In this document: in pieces, positions 1-7,156 of the stretch
Layout: each line of letters opens with the position of its first letter
Position numbering within the stretch: position 1 is the stretch's first letter
DNA from: JAKAWW01 sp049965095
GTDB taxonomy: Archaea > Micrarchaeota > Micrarchaeia > Micrarchaeales > Micrarchaeaceae
NCBI GenBank assembly: GCA_049965095.1
Contig: JBMFWR010000010.1
Location: forward strand, 1 to 25,695
Length of the DNA: 25,695 nt
Direction of reading: 5' to 3'
Notes under the pieces: generated by a model
The model's input: only the letters and a program-made list of their open reading frames with translations
What the model was told of the DNA's origin: nothing
Databases searched by the model: none
Position numbers and translations under genes: made by a program

Positions 1-1
1 T

Positions 2-178
2 TTTATATATGCCGAGCGTATAGAGATAAAAACGACAAATGCGCAGGAAAAGATGCTTTCAGAAATATCAGAAAAATGCAGGCTTATATATAACTATGCT
101 CTCGCAGAACGGCTTACAGCGTGCTGGGATACCACCGACATTGTTAGTGGAGGGGATCCACACGCAATAGGTTTATAA
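2..178 (+). pseudogene. TnpB-like (IS200/IS605 family) N-terminal fragment, partial at the window edge
   Basis: An open frame enters from the left edge and stops at TAA 176-178, giving 58 visible residues. The stretch around residues 10-42 (KTTNAQEKMLSEISEKC, then RLIYNYALAERLTA) resembles the N-terminal helix-turn-helix of TnpB proteins, where a 'T.EQE..L' segment leads into 'C...YNYAL..R'. A full TnpB has about 350-450 residues with a RuvC-like nuclease domain. Here the similarity ends after about 42 residues, and the remaining 16 residues do not look like TnpB. I infer a decayed or internally deleted remnant; its start lies outside the window. It sits 72 bases beyond the 3' end of a tRNA gene, a common insertion location. 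The match is by eye on a short segment, so the family call is tentative. Confidence 0.45.
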
Positions 179-250
179 TGGCGAAGCCCTTATGTCATTA
201 GAGTATCAACTGAAAGTAAAGGAAAGATCGAAGCAACCCAAGATCCAAAA

Positions 251-323
251 TGGGGAGCAGGAGATTTGAACTCCTATAGCAAGCGCCCAAGGCTTGCAGT
301 CTGCCAGGTTAGCGTAGCTCCCC
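251..323 (-). tRNA. tRNA-Pro, anticodon UGG
   Basis: Read on the minus strand, a 7-bp acceptor stem (GGGGAGC/GCTCCCC) and discriminator A enclose a complete 73-nt tRNA. The anticodon stem CAAGC/GCTTG holds the loop CTTGGGC, so the anticodon is UGG (287-289) followed by G37. The T arm is AGGAG-TTCAAAT-CTCCT. CCA is not encoded; the genomic sequence after A73 is TTTTGG. The D loop has the conserved A14, G18G19 and A21, but the D stem pairs poorly, with only about two of four pairs forming. G37 is the base methylated by Trm5, which is also encoded in this window. A tRNA-Cys reading (GCA) was excluded because no anticodon stem forms around it. Confidence 0.85.
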
Positions 324-364
324 ATTCATGCATATTCAATATTCTATCTTTTTATTATGGAAAT

Positions 365-378
365 GCTTTATATCTTTT
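365..378 (-). promoter_or_regulatory. TATA box for tRNA-Pro
   Basis: On the minus strand the sequence AAAAGATATAAAGC lies about 45-55 bases upstream of the mature tRNA 5' end at 323. That distance allows a short 5' leader to be removed by RNase P. It is an archaeal TATA-like element recognised by eye. Confidence 0.4.
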
Positions 379-387
379 GCTTTATTG

Positions 388-2355
388 TTACCACAGGTTG
401 ACATCCTTATAGCGAAGCTTTGGCCTCTTCATCTTGCTCAGTGGCTTGAATGCGCTCTCAAAAGAAGGGTGACTTACAACTGGAATAAGCCCCCGAACAC
501 TCTCCGGAGGATGTGGATCTACATATATGCGCAGCTCTGCCATTTCCTTTGCAACAACACTCTTCCATGTCTGCGCCCATGCTATGAAGTACCTTTGCTC
601 CTCGTTAAGCTTACCTATTCTTTTGTTAAGCGAGCCTTCTGCCTTCAGTGCATCATATGCTATGCTTATGCCGCCCAAATCCGCTATGTTCTCCCCGATT
701 GTAAGCTTGCCATTTATTTTTAGCCCGGGCAATACGCTTATCGAGCTGTAAAGCTCCTCTATGTTGCGAGAAAGCTTGGTGAAGCGCTTCATGTCATTCT
801 TTGTCCACCAATTCTTTATATTGCCATTCTTGTCGAAGAGTCTCCCTTGATCGTCGAAACCATGCGTGATTTCATGCCCTATAATGCCGCCAATGCCTCC
901 CAGGTTTACTGCTAAGTCCGCCTGCACATCAAAAAATGGGGGCTGCAGTATTCCAGCAGGTATTACGACCTGATTTTTTGAATTATCATAATACGCATTC
1001 ACTTCTGAAGCATTCATGCTCCATTCCTCTTTGTCAACTTGTTTTCCTATCCTTGCAAGCTGCCTATTTAATTCAAATTTGTGTGCCCTGATTACATTGC
1101 CTACAAGGTCATGCCTGTCTATTGTCAGGCCTGCATAATTCTTGAAGCGTTTCGGATATCCTATCTTGAATTCCATAGCATCAAGCTTTTCCAGTGCAAG
1201 CCTCTTTGTCTCATCTGTCATCCACTTGTTGGTTTCGAGGCGTTTTCTAAATGACTCTTTTATCATTTCCAAAAGCTTTGCTGCATTGCCTTTTATGTAA
1301 TTGTTGAAATAACTCTTCACATACAAGCTATCAATCGCATCTCCAATCATGCTATTGGTGCGATATAAACCTCGCTTCCATCGTGGTTCTATCTTTTTTT
1401 GACCAGAAAGCACCTTGCCATAAAACCTAAAATGCTCATATACTGCATGCTTGTGGAGCAATGATGCATAGGAATTGATTGTACACCATATAAAATATGC
1501 TTTCAATTCCTCAATGTTGCTGTTCTTCAAAATCAAATCTACAGATTTTATAAAGGAGGGCTGGCCTACAATTACATATTCTGGGTTGGCTACGCCAAGC
1601 TTGTTTAGTATAAGCGGTATGTTAAGGTTTTTGTACTTCTCTAGCTCTTTCACGCTCATCTTGTTGTAATTTTTAATCTCGTCGCGCTCCTCTTCCGGTT
1701 TCAGCATGGCCTTTGCCAGCATTGTTTCAATATTAATTATAGATTCTGCCATCTCTGTTCCGTTTTTAAAGCCGTAAAGGGAGAGCATCTTTGCAATGTG
1801 CTTCCTGTACTCTAACCTAATATTTTCAAACCTTTTTTCAAAATAATAGCTACGATCTGGCAGGTTTATACCCTGCTCCCAAATGTAAAGTGCATATACA
1901 ATACTGTTTTTCTTGTCGCTATCAGAGAACAAGCCCAAAAAAGTCGTTACTCTGTTTTCATGCAAATAAGCCACCAATTCTGGTATGTCCTCTTTTTTGT
2001 CAAGATCCATGACAGAGTCAACTATATGCTTTATAGGGGCGAACTTCCTTTTTTCTATGCCCTTTAGGTCCATATACGAAGAGTAAAAATTCCCAACAAG
2101 CTTTTCTTCTGTGCTTCTCCTTTTCATGCTTCTGCATTGCTCTACTATGCTATGCAATCTTGCGATGTTCAGCTCCTGGAGCATTGTAAATGAGCAAAGA
2201 TCAGTCTTGTCTGAGGGGAGCTTGTGCGACTTAATCCATCTACCATTGGCAAACCTGTAAAAGTCTTTGAAAGGATCAACATTCCAATCTATGTAATCTA
2301 TGCTAAACATGTTGTCTTTAATGCTCGCACTGCGTGCCTTACCATTATGCTTCAT
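388..2355 (-). CDS. pepO: M13 family zinc metalloendopeptidase (neprilysin/PepO-like)
   Basis: This 655-residue protein is a gluzincin peptidase that cuts oligopeptides. The catalytic zinc motif HEITH is at 494-498. The third zinc ligand is in GENIADLGG (E555, with D559 stabilising), giving the ExxxD signature of M13. NAYY (453-456) is the substrate-backbone-binding segment, and H615/R621 in DPHPPESVRG match the conserved transition-state and S1' residues. The N-terminal 'DFYRFANGRWI' at 31-41 is also typical of the family. There is no signal peptide or membrane anchor, so the enzyme is probably cytosolic, like bacterial PepO and unlike neprilysin. The C-terminus ends DVNLW, keeping the terminal Trp of the usual CxVW end but not the Cys. 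The gene is monocistronic and shares a very short promoter region with the clamp-loader gene. A minus-strand TATA 30 bases upstream implies a leaderless or nearly leaderless mRNA. M13 peptidases are uncommon in archaea. Confidence 0.93.
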   Translation of the reverse strand: MKHNGKARSASIKDNMFSIDYIDWNVDPFKDFYRFANGRWIKSHKLPSDKTDLCSFTMLQELNIARLHSIVEQCRSMKRRSTEEKLVGNFYSSYMDLKGIEKRKFAPIKHIVDSVMDLDKKEDIPELVAYLHENRVTTFLGLFSDSDKKNSIVYALYIWEQGINLPDRSYYFEKRFENIRLEYRKHIAKMLSLYGFKNGTEMAESIINIETMLAKAMLKPEEERDEIKNYNKMSVKELEKYKNLNIPLILNKLGVANPEYVIVGQPSFIKSVDLILKNSNIEELKAYFIWCTINSYASLLHKHAVYEHFRFYGKVLSGQKKIEPRWKRGLYRTNSMIGDAIDSLYVKSYFNNYIKGNAAKLLEMIKESFRKRLETNKWMTDETKRLALEKLDAMEFKIGYPKRFKNYAGLTIDRHDLVGNVIRAHKFELNRQLARIGKQVDKEEWSMNASEVNAYYDNSKNQVVIPAGILQPPFFDVQADLAVNLGGIGGIIGHEITHGFDDQGRLFDKNGNIKNWWTKNDMKRFTKLSRNIEELYSSISVLPGLKINGKLTIGENIADLGGISIAYDALKAEGSLNKRIGKLNEEQRYFIAWAQTWKSVVAKEMAELRIYVDPHPPESVRGLIPVVSHPSFESAFKPLSKMKRPKLRYKDVNLW

Positions 2356-2382
2356 GATAACCCCAAAAATAATGATTGAAGA

Positions 2383-2394
2383 AAGTATATAAAG
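2383..2394. promoter_or_regulatory. Shared TATA element between the M13 peptidase and RFC genes
   Basis: The AGTATATAAAG element reads as a TATA box on the plus strand and as CTTTATATACT on the minus strand. The minus-strand gene starts about 30 bases away at 2355 and the plus-strand gene about 56 bases away at 2449. One element may therefore serve both directions. This is inferred from position and composition only. Confidence 0.4.
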
Positions 2395-2448
2395 ATAGCA
2401 TGAAGAATATTATGTGTAGCTTGTGCAATACTGGATATTGTGGTTCTT

Positions 2449-3408
2449 ATGAAGATAGATTTGCCGTGGACTGAAAAGTACAGGCCCAAATCCCTTGACG
2501 ATATAATTGGGCAGAAGGCTATAGTTGAAAGGCTAAAATCTTTTGTAGAAAGAGGCAACTTCCCAAGCATGATATTTGCGGGAAGCCCTGGCGTTGGCAA
2601 AACCGCATGTGCCATAGCGATGGCCAATGACCTCTACAAGGAAAATATTAATTCGGCATTCAAGGAGCTAAACGCTTCAGATGAGCGCGGCATCGACGTT
2701 ATAAGAGGTGCAGTCAAGGAGTTCGCAAAGACGATATCGATGGGGGGCATACCGATAAAAATAATATTCCTTGACGAGGCGGATTCACTTACCGCTGACG
2801 CGCAGCATGCATTGAGGCGCACGATGGAGAAATACGCTGCTGAGACAAGATTTATACTGAGTGCAAATTATGCAAGTAAGATAATAGAACCTATACAGAG
2901 CAGGTGCGTGGTTTTCAGGTTCAAGCCACTCAACGATGATGAAATGAGGCAGTACATAAAGCGCATAGAGAAAGGTGAAGGTCTCGAATTGGAGGACAAA
3001 GCGGTAGACGCGCTTATATATGTGAGCGATGGCGATCTTAGAAAGCTTACAAACATACTTCAGAGCGCCGCAATGCAAAGCAAAAAGATCACAGAGACAA
3101 GCATATACGAAGTGGCTGCGCGCGCAAGACCCAAGGAGATAGTGTCAATGCTGAAATATGCGATAACAGGCAATTTTATCGATGCTAGGAACGAGCTCGA
3201 CAATCTGATGCTAAAATCTGGTATGAGCGGTGAAGACATACTGATGCAAAGCTACAGGGAGGTCCAGAACCTAAACATAGGTGAGAAAGCTAAGCTTGAG
3301 ATAATAAAGGAGATAGCAGAATGCAACTTCCGCATTGTTGAGGGGGCAAACGAGCGTATACAGATAGAGGCAATGCTTGCCAGCCTGGCGTTGAAGAAGC
3401 CTATTTGA
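2449..3408 (+). CDS. rfcS: Replication factor C small subunit (clamp loader AAA+ ATPase)
   Basis: RFC small subunits use ATP to open and load PCNA at primer-template junctions. Counting from ATG 2449 (319 residues), the protein starts IDLPWTEKYRPKSLDDIIGQ, the standard RFC box. It then shows Walker A GSPGVGKT (45-52), NASDERGID, Walker B LDEAD (108-112), the helix segment HALRRTMEKY, and the SRC motif (151-153) that supplies the trans-acting arginine finger. Domain III and the C-terminal collar helices follow to a normal family length. An in-frame GTG at 2440 would add three residues; I prefer the ATG because family members begin there. No strong ribosome-binding site distinguishes the two. 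The large RFC subunit is not in this window. The 3' end overlaps the convergent gene on the other strand by 8 bases. Confidence 0.95.
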   Translation: MKIDLPWTEKYRPKSLDDIIGQKAIVERLKSFVERGNFPSMIFAGSPGVGKTACAIAMANDLYKENINSAFKELNASDERGIDVIRGAVKEFAKTISMGGIPIKIIFLDEADSLTADAQHALRRTMEKYAAETRFILSANYASKIIEPIQSRCVVFRFKPLNDDEMRQYIKRIEKGEGLELEDKAVDALIYVSDGDLRKLTNILQSAAMQSKKITETSIYEVAARARPKEIVSMLKYAITGNFIDARNELDNLMLKSGMSGEDILMQSYREVQNLNIGEKAKLEIIKEIAECNFRIVEGANERIQIEAMLASLALKKPI

Positions 3409-4084
3409 ATAGTATCTCAAGGGGGCCGCCATAGTTCATCTGTGGTGCTTTTACGAATATTGTAACAACATAAGAATTTTTGTTGTCTATTTTGAAAGGC
3501 ACCCCTGGAATGCTGCTGACAAATTCAAAGGGCACACCAGCTTCAATCGATGAAACATTGTCACCGTAAGATAGTATTTTGTAAAGCTGCACGTTAATCT
3601 TAAAAATCTGGCTTTTCCTAAGGCTCATAGCCATCTCAGAATTTGGTATTGAAACGCGCTTGTTTCCGCTTATAAGTACAATCTTGTTTATCTCTACTCT
3701 CACTCTCTCAGGCTCGTCCTCAACGAATTCAATCTCAAGAGGGCCGCTGTAGGAATATGCTGGCGCTTCTATGGAAAGCTTGAAATCCACTTTGTCGCCG
3801 TATTTTATGGTATGGGGCACAATTGGTTCCACATTGACCAGTTTGAAAGGTTGTGCCACCTCTATTTTTTTAACTGTTATTGATTCGATTACTGAGCTTT
3901 TGAGTATACTCTTCAGCATGTCAGTTTCATCGCGCCTGTTGTGAAAGGGTATTGTTACATCGAATATCCTGTTGTTTGTCTTGAGCCCAGGAGCTTCGTG
4001 AGTCTCGCCTTTCCATTTCAGCTTTAATGCTGTTATATTTGTGTTAAAACTTTTTTTCTTTACAAATCCAATATTGAGCTTCAT
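3401..4084 (-). CDS. Orphan protein with two tandem beta-rich repeats
   Basis: I do not recognise this 227-residue protein. It contains an internal duplication. Unit one ends PF-KLVNVEPIVPHTIKYGDK, then VDFKLSIEAPAYSYSGPLEI at about 95-135. Unit two ends PFEFVSSIPGVPFKIDNKNS, then YVVTIFVKAPQMNYGGPLEI at about 185-225. The shared pattern 'PF.....P.VP..I......v.i.vkAP...y.GPLEI' and the beta-strand character suggest two immunoglobulin-like or similar beta sandwiches. There is no signal peptide or transmembrane segment, so a cytoplasmic location is likely. It lies 38 bases downstream of the MEMO-family gene on the same strand and is probably cotranscribed with it. Its stop region overlaps the end of the clamp-loader gene. 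The function is unknown. Confidence 0.75.
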   Translation of the reverse strand: MKLNIGFVKKKSFNTNITALKLKWKGETHEAPGLKTNNRIFDVTIPFHNRRDETDMLKSILKSSVIESITVKKIEVAQPFKLVNVEPIVPHTIKYGDKVDFKLSIEAPAYSYSGPLEIEFVEDEPERVRVEINKIVLISGNKRVSIPNSEMAMSLRKSQIFKINVQLYKILSYGDNVSSIEAGVPFEFVSSIPGVPFKIDNKNSYVVTIFVKAPQMNYGGPLEILFK

Positions 4085-4122
4085 CCCATTACCATGTTTT
4101 GTTGTGCACTGCCAATTGCTAT

Positions 4123-4959
4123 CTATACAAACGCAAATGCCGAATACTCTACAACGCTGTCAAAGTCCCCAGTTGTGCTTCCGGAATTGCCGTAAGCAAG
4201 CATTACTCCATCATGCGCCCCGTTTGACAGTGCATGCATTATCGCGACACTTATTGGCCCGTAACCGCACGCGCTGATATTAAGTTCATCAATAAGCTTA
4301 TTAAGCCCGACATAATCAAGTTTTGACATTGCTTCAATAATTTTAGAGTCTTTTTTTGCGGCGATGCTTGCCGGTTCGTAATGGTTTAAGTCAGAGCTTG
4401 CAATCACTATTGCACTCCTGCCAGTTTCACTTAGCGCTTTCTCTATCAATTTGCTTAGCTTTATGCTTGCATCCAAGCTCTGGTCTCCCATGCATATGAA
4501 TGAATATTTTATATTCTTGCTGTCTATAATATGCTGCAGGAATGGGAGCTGTACCTCAAGTGAATGCTCATCTGCATGTGCTTCATCGTCAACGAATGCG
4601 AACTTACCATCTGCTATGCTTTCCGAAAGCTCTATATCATTTTTTGCCACGCCCAAAGGGGTCTCCCAGTCCTTTCCAGAAACAGCTATTGGCTTCCCAT
4701 AGCCAGTGTGGTTTGGTCCTATCAGTATTACTGTTTCTATTTTGTCAAGCCTTGGATTCATGGAAAGCGCCTTGTAAGCGTGCGCTGCAATGCGCCCGGA
4801 ATACATGTAGCCGGCATGTGGCACCTGATAGGCAAGCGCCTTGGCAGTGCGTTTGTCAACTTGCGATTCATTTACAGCTTTAGAAACAAAAGCGGCAAGC
4901 GCGCTTTTTTGCATTGGGTAGAAGCTGCCTGCGAACCTGTAGCGCCTTGTGCTCTGCAT
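4123..4959 (-). CDS. MEMO family protein (AmmeMemoRadiSam B-type)
   Basis: This 278-residue protein belongs to the MEMO1 family, a conserved fold related to class III extradiol dioxygenases. Visible family motifs are RYRFAGSFYP near the N-terminus, VPHAGYMYSG (H48), LIGPNHTGYG, DEHSLEVQLPFLQ, SSDLNHYEP and SACGYGPI. They supply the His and Cys residues of the putative metal pocket. The biochemical role in archaea is not established. In many genomes it travels with AMMECR1 and a radical SAM protein, and neither is adjacent here. I chose ATG 4959 over the in-frame TTG 4980 because GGAG (4967-4970) stands 7 bases before it and the family begins at this point. It is divergent from the Y-family polymerase and leads a likely two-gene unit with the beta-repeat orphan. 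Confidence 0.9.
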   Translation of the reverse strand: MQSTRRYRFAGSFYPMQKSALAAFVSKAVNESQVDKRTAKALAYQVPHAGYMYSGRIAAHAYKALSMNPRLDKIETVILIGPNHTGYGKPIAVSGKDWETPLGVAKNDIELSESIADGKFAFVDDEAHADEHSLEVQLPFLQHIIDSKNIKYSFICMGDQSLDASIKLSKLIEKALSETGRSAIVIASSDLNHYEPASIAAKKDSKIIEAMSKLDYVGLNKLIDELNISACGYGPISVAIMHALSNGAHDGVMLAYGNSGSTTGDFDSVVEYSAFAFV

Positions 4960-4993
4960 CGCACCACTCCAAATCTTCAAACCATAATTAAGG

Positions 4994-5001
4994 ATATATT
5001 A
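4994..5001 (+). promoter_or_regulatory. TATA box for the Y-family polymerase gene
   Basis: ATATATTA lies 22-29 bases before ATG 5023, and no ribosome-binding site is visible between them. This is the spacing expected for a leaderless archaeal mRNA. Confidence 0.45.
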
Positions 5002-5022
5002 TTTTATTGTATTTATTATAGT

Positions 5023-6075
5023 ATGCCAGTAGCTCTTGTTGACATGGATTACTTTTTTGCCGCATGTGAGGAATTGAGGCACCCGGAATTTAAAGGCAAG
5101 CCGCTTGTTGTGGGCACCGCAAATCCGAAGGACAGGTCTCGCGGCGTTGTGCAGACGTGCAACTACGAAGCCAGGTCATTTGGCATACATAGCGGCATGG
5201 CGCTTTCCGATGTTATGAAGCTGTGTAATGATTACAATTATGTTGAAGCAGATGACGCATATTACGAGGATGTCTCGTCGCAGATTATGCAGTTGCTTAA
5301 AAGTTATGGTTATCCGATGGAGCAGATGAGCATAGATGAAGCGGCTATAGATCTAGATGGCATAAGCTATGAAGAGGCGCGCAGCATATGCTCTAATATG
5401 AAGCTTGAAATTAAAAATTCGATAGGGCTGAAATGCACCATAGGGATAAGCACCACAAAGACGTATGCAAAGATGGCATGCGATGCGGCAAAGCCCGACG
5501 GCCTTCTTGTTGTAGATAATTCCTCGCTGATGGAATTTATAAGCGACAAGCCTATAACAAAATTGCCTGGAATAGGTCCAAAAACAGCAGCAAAGCTGAA
5601 CGCAATAGGCATAAGCAAAATTGGCGATATCGCAAGAGCCAATCCATCAATGCTTTTGGGGTCTTTTGGCAGTGTAGGTATGGAAATATACCTGATGGCA
5701 ACAGGCAAGGATAACAGCAAGGTAATAACAAAGAGCGAGGTGCTTTCAATAGGTAGGGAGCGCACCATAGCAGGAGGCAGCGCAAGCATAATGGAGCTAG
5801 AGAAGCAGATTAAAGCCCTCGCAAGCGAAGTATGGAAGGAAGTGGAGAGACAGGGCTATTTCTTCATGGGTGTTTCTGTAAAGATACGTGATATGAATTT
5901 TACAGAGCACATAAAAAATGTCAAGCTTTCAAATTATGCAGGTTCCGAAGAAGCAATAGAGCGTAATGCGCTGACGCTGCTGCACAAAGCCATCAGGCCT
6001 GGCATGCGAATCAGGAAAATAGGAGTGAGGGTGTACGAGCTCATGCCAAAGAAGGGCCAGAAAACCCTCTTCTAA
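5023..6075 (+). CDS. dinB: Y-family translesion DNA polymerase (DinB/Dpo4-like)
   Basis: This 350-residue polymerase copies past damaged bases. The catalytic carboxylates are D7 (VDMDYFFAA) and D105/E106 (SIDEA). F12 occupies the steric-gate position that excludes ribonucleotides; Sulfolobus Dpo4 has Tyr and bacterial DinB has Phe. The thumb helix-hairpin-helix is LPGIGPKTAAKLNAIGI at about 181-197. A little-finger domain follows, and the protein ends in GQKTLF (345-350), a minimal PCNA-interacting peptide. The frame stays open far upstream to 4564, but that part is antisense to the MEMO gene; ATG 5023 gives the exact family N-terminus and sits at leaderless distance from a TATA box. The 3' end is two bases from the convergent thioredoxin reductase gene. 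Confidence 0.96.
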   Translation: MPVALVDMDYFFAACEELRHPEFKGKPLVVGTANPKDRSRGVVQTCNYEARSFGIHSGMALSDVMKLCNDYNYVEADDAYYEDVSSQIMQLLKSYGYPMEQMSIDEAAIDLDGISYEEARSICSNMKLEIKNSIGLKCTIGISTTKTYAKMACDAAKPDGLLVVDNSSLMEFISDKPITKLPGIGPKTAAKLNAIGISKIGDIARANPSMLLGSFGSVGMEIYLMATGKDNSKVITKSEVLSIGRERTIAGGSASIMELEKQIKALASEVWKEVERQGYFFMGVSVKIRDMNFTEHIKNVKLSNYAGSEEAIERNALTLLHKAIRPGMRIRKIGVRVYELMPKKGQKTLF

Positions 6076-6077
6076 AG

Positions 6078-7004
6078 CTATTTCTTGGCATGCAACTCTT
6101 GTAGGTATTCCCTAGCTTTGAGAGCGGCTTTTGCACCGCTGCCTGCAGCTGTTATCGCCTGCCTGTAAACACGATCAGCTACATCTCCTGCAACAAAAAC
6201 CCCTTCTATGTTTGTCTTTACCTCGTCTATCGCTTTTATATAGCCGAGATCGTCTACATCAATTTTGCCTTTCAGAAAGCCTGTTATCGGCTCGTAGCCT
6301 ATTGCTACAAAAACTCCGTCAAGCGGTATCTCTCTATATTCATTTGTTTTTACATTCCTTATCTTCACGCCTTTCACTTTGCTGTCTCCAAGTATTTCCT
6401 CTACTACGCTATCCCATACGACTTTTATCTTCTCGTTCGAGAATACTCTCTCCTGCATTATCTTGCTAGCTCTAAACTGATCCCTTCTGTGTATTATAGT
6501 TACGCTTTCTGCAAACTTTGTCAGGTATAGCGAATCTTCCATTGCGGTATCCCCGCCACCTACAACAGCTACATTTTTCCCTTTGAAGAAAGGCGCATCG
6601 CATGTTGCGCAGCTGCTTACCCCTTTTCCGATAAACCTCTTTTCTGATTCTATACCAAGCCATCTTGCTTTTGCTCCTGTTGCTATTATAACAGCATTTG
6701 CTTCATAGGTGCTTGAGCCCGTTTTGATCTTGAATGGCTTTGCAGAAAAATCAACGTCTGTAACCTCATCAAATACGAAGCGAGCGCCGAATTTTTCAGC
6801 TTGCTTCTTGAACAGGTCCATGAGCTGCGAGCCGAATATACCTTCTGGAAAGCCCGGATAGTTTTCTACTGTGGTGGTAAGCATAAGTTGGCCGCCGGGC
6901 TCCATTCCGCTTATTATCATTGGAGCAAATCCATCTCTTGCCGCGTAAATTGCTGCAGTGTATCCTGCAGGTCCAGCGCCTATTATAACCAATTCCTCAA
7001 CCAT
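6078..7004 (-). CDS. trxB: Thioredoxin reductase (NADPH)
   Basis: This 308-residue flavoenzyme transfers electrons from NADPH through FAD to thioredoxin or a similar protein. It has the FAD-binding GAGPAGYTAA (9-18) and the redox pair CATC (132-135). The NAD(P)-binding motif is GGGDTAMED (149-157), with HRRDQFRA (172-179), whose arginines usually select NADPH. The C-terminal FAD motif is GVFVAGDVAD. Length and domain order (FAD, NADPH, FAD) are normal for low-molecular-weight TrxB. The start ATG is preceded by GGTGA at a spacing of about 5. The gene runs convergent to the polymerase gene and divergent from the surface glycoprotein gene. Thioredoxin itself is not in the window. Together with the SOD it suggests adaptation to oxidative stress. 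Confidence 0.96.
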   Translation of the reverse strand: MVEELVIIGAGPAGYTAAIYAARDGFAPMIISGMEPGGQLMLTTTVENYPGFPEGIFGSQLMDLFKKQAEKFGARFVFDEVTDVDFSAKPFKIKTGSSTYEANAVIIATGAKARWLGIESEKRFIGKGVSSCATCDAPFFKGKNVAVVGGGDTAMEDSLYLTKFAESVTIIHRRDQFRASKIMQERVFSNEKIKVVWDSVVEEILGDSKVKGVKIRNVKTNEYREIPLDGVFVAIGYEPITGFLKGKIDVDDLGYIKAIDEVKTNIEGVFVAGDVADRVYRQAITAAGSGAKAALKAREYLQELHAKK

Positions 7005-7040
7005 TTTTTCACCATTATATATAAAATTTAATCATTTGAA

Positions 7041-7050
7041 AATATTTATA
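7041..7050 (-). promoter_or_regulatory. TATA box for thioredoxin reductase
   Basis: TATAAATATT on the minus strand lies about 37-46 bases upstream of the trxB start. This leaves room for a short leader that contains the GGTGA ribosome-binding site. Confidence 0.4.
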
Positions 7051-7115
7051 GATATGTGCGAATTGTTGTGCAATTGCATAAAAAAATGAAACAAATCGCA
7101 AGGCAATGCAAAAGC

Positions 7116-7125
7116 TTTAAATAAA
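7116..7125 (+). promoter_or_regulatory. TATA box for the large surface glycoprotein gene
   Basis: TTTAAATAAA lies 31-41 bases before ATG 7157. A short leader would follow that carries AGGTGA at 7146-7151. Confidence 0.4.
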
Positions 7126-7156
7126 GTAAGTTTAATGAATAATATAGGTGAATGGA

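Noticed and set aside
132..150. CCAC/GTGG inverted repeat after the TnpB-like fragment, considered as an IS605-type end hairpin
   Set aside because: Only four outer pairs form and the interior is mismatched, so it is too weak to call a transposon end.
251..323. tRNA-Cys (GCA) reading of the tRNA on the minus strand
   Set aside because: The bases around GCA do not form an anticodon stem, whereas CAAGC/GCTTG around UGG pairs perfectly.
4564..5022. Upstream extension of the Y-family polymerase reading frame
   Set aside because: It is antisense to the MEMO gene, shows no domain character, and the family N-terminus is exactly at ATG 5023.
7069..7078. Ten-base palindrome TGCAATTGCA between trxB and the glycoprotein gene
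   Set aside because: Short AT-rich palindromes are expected by chance in such gaps, and no regulator or second copy is nearby.
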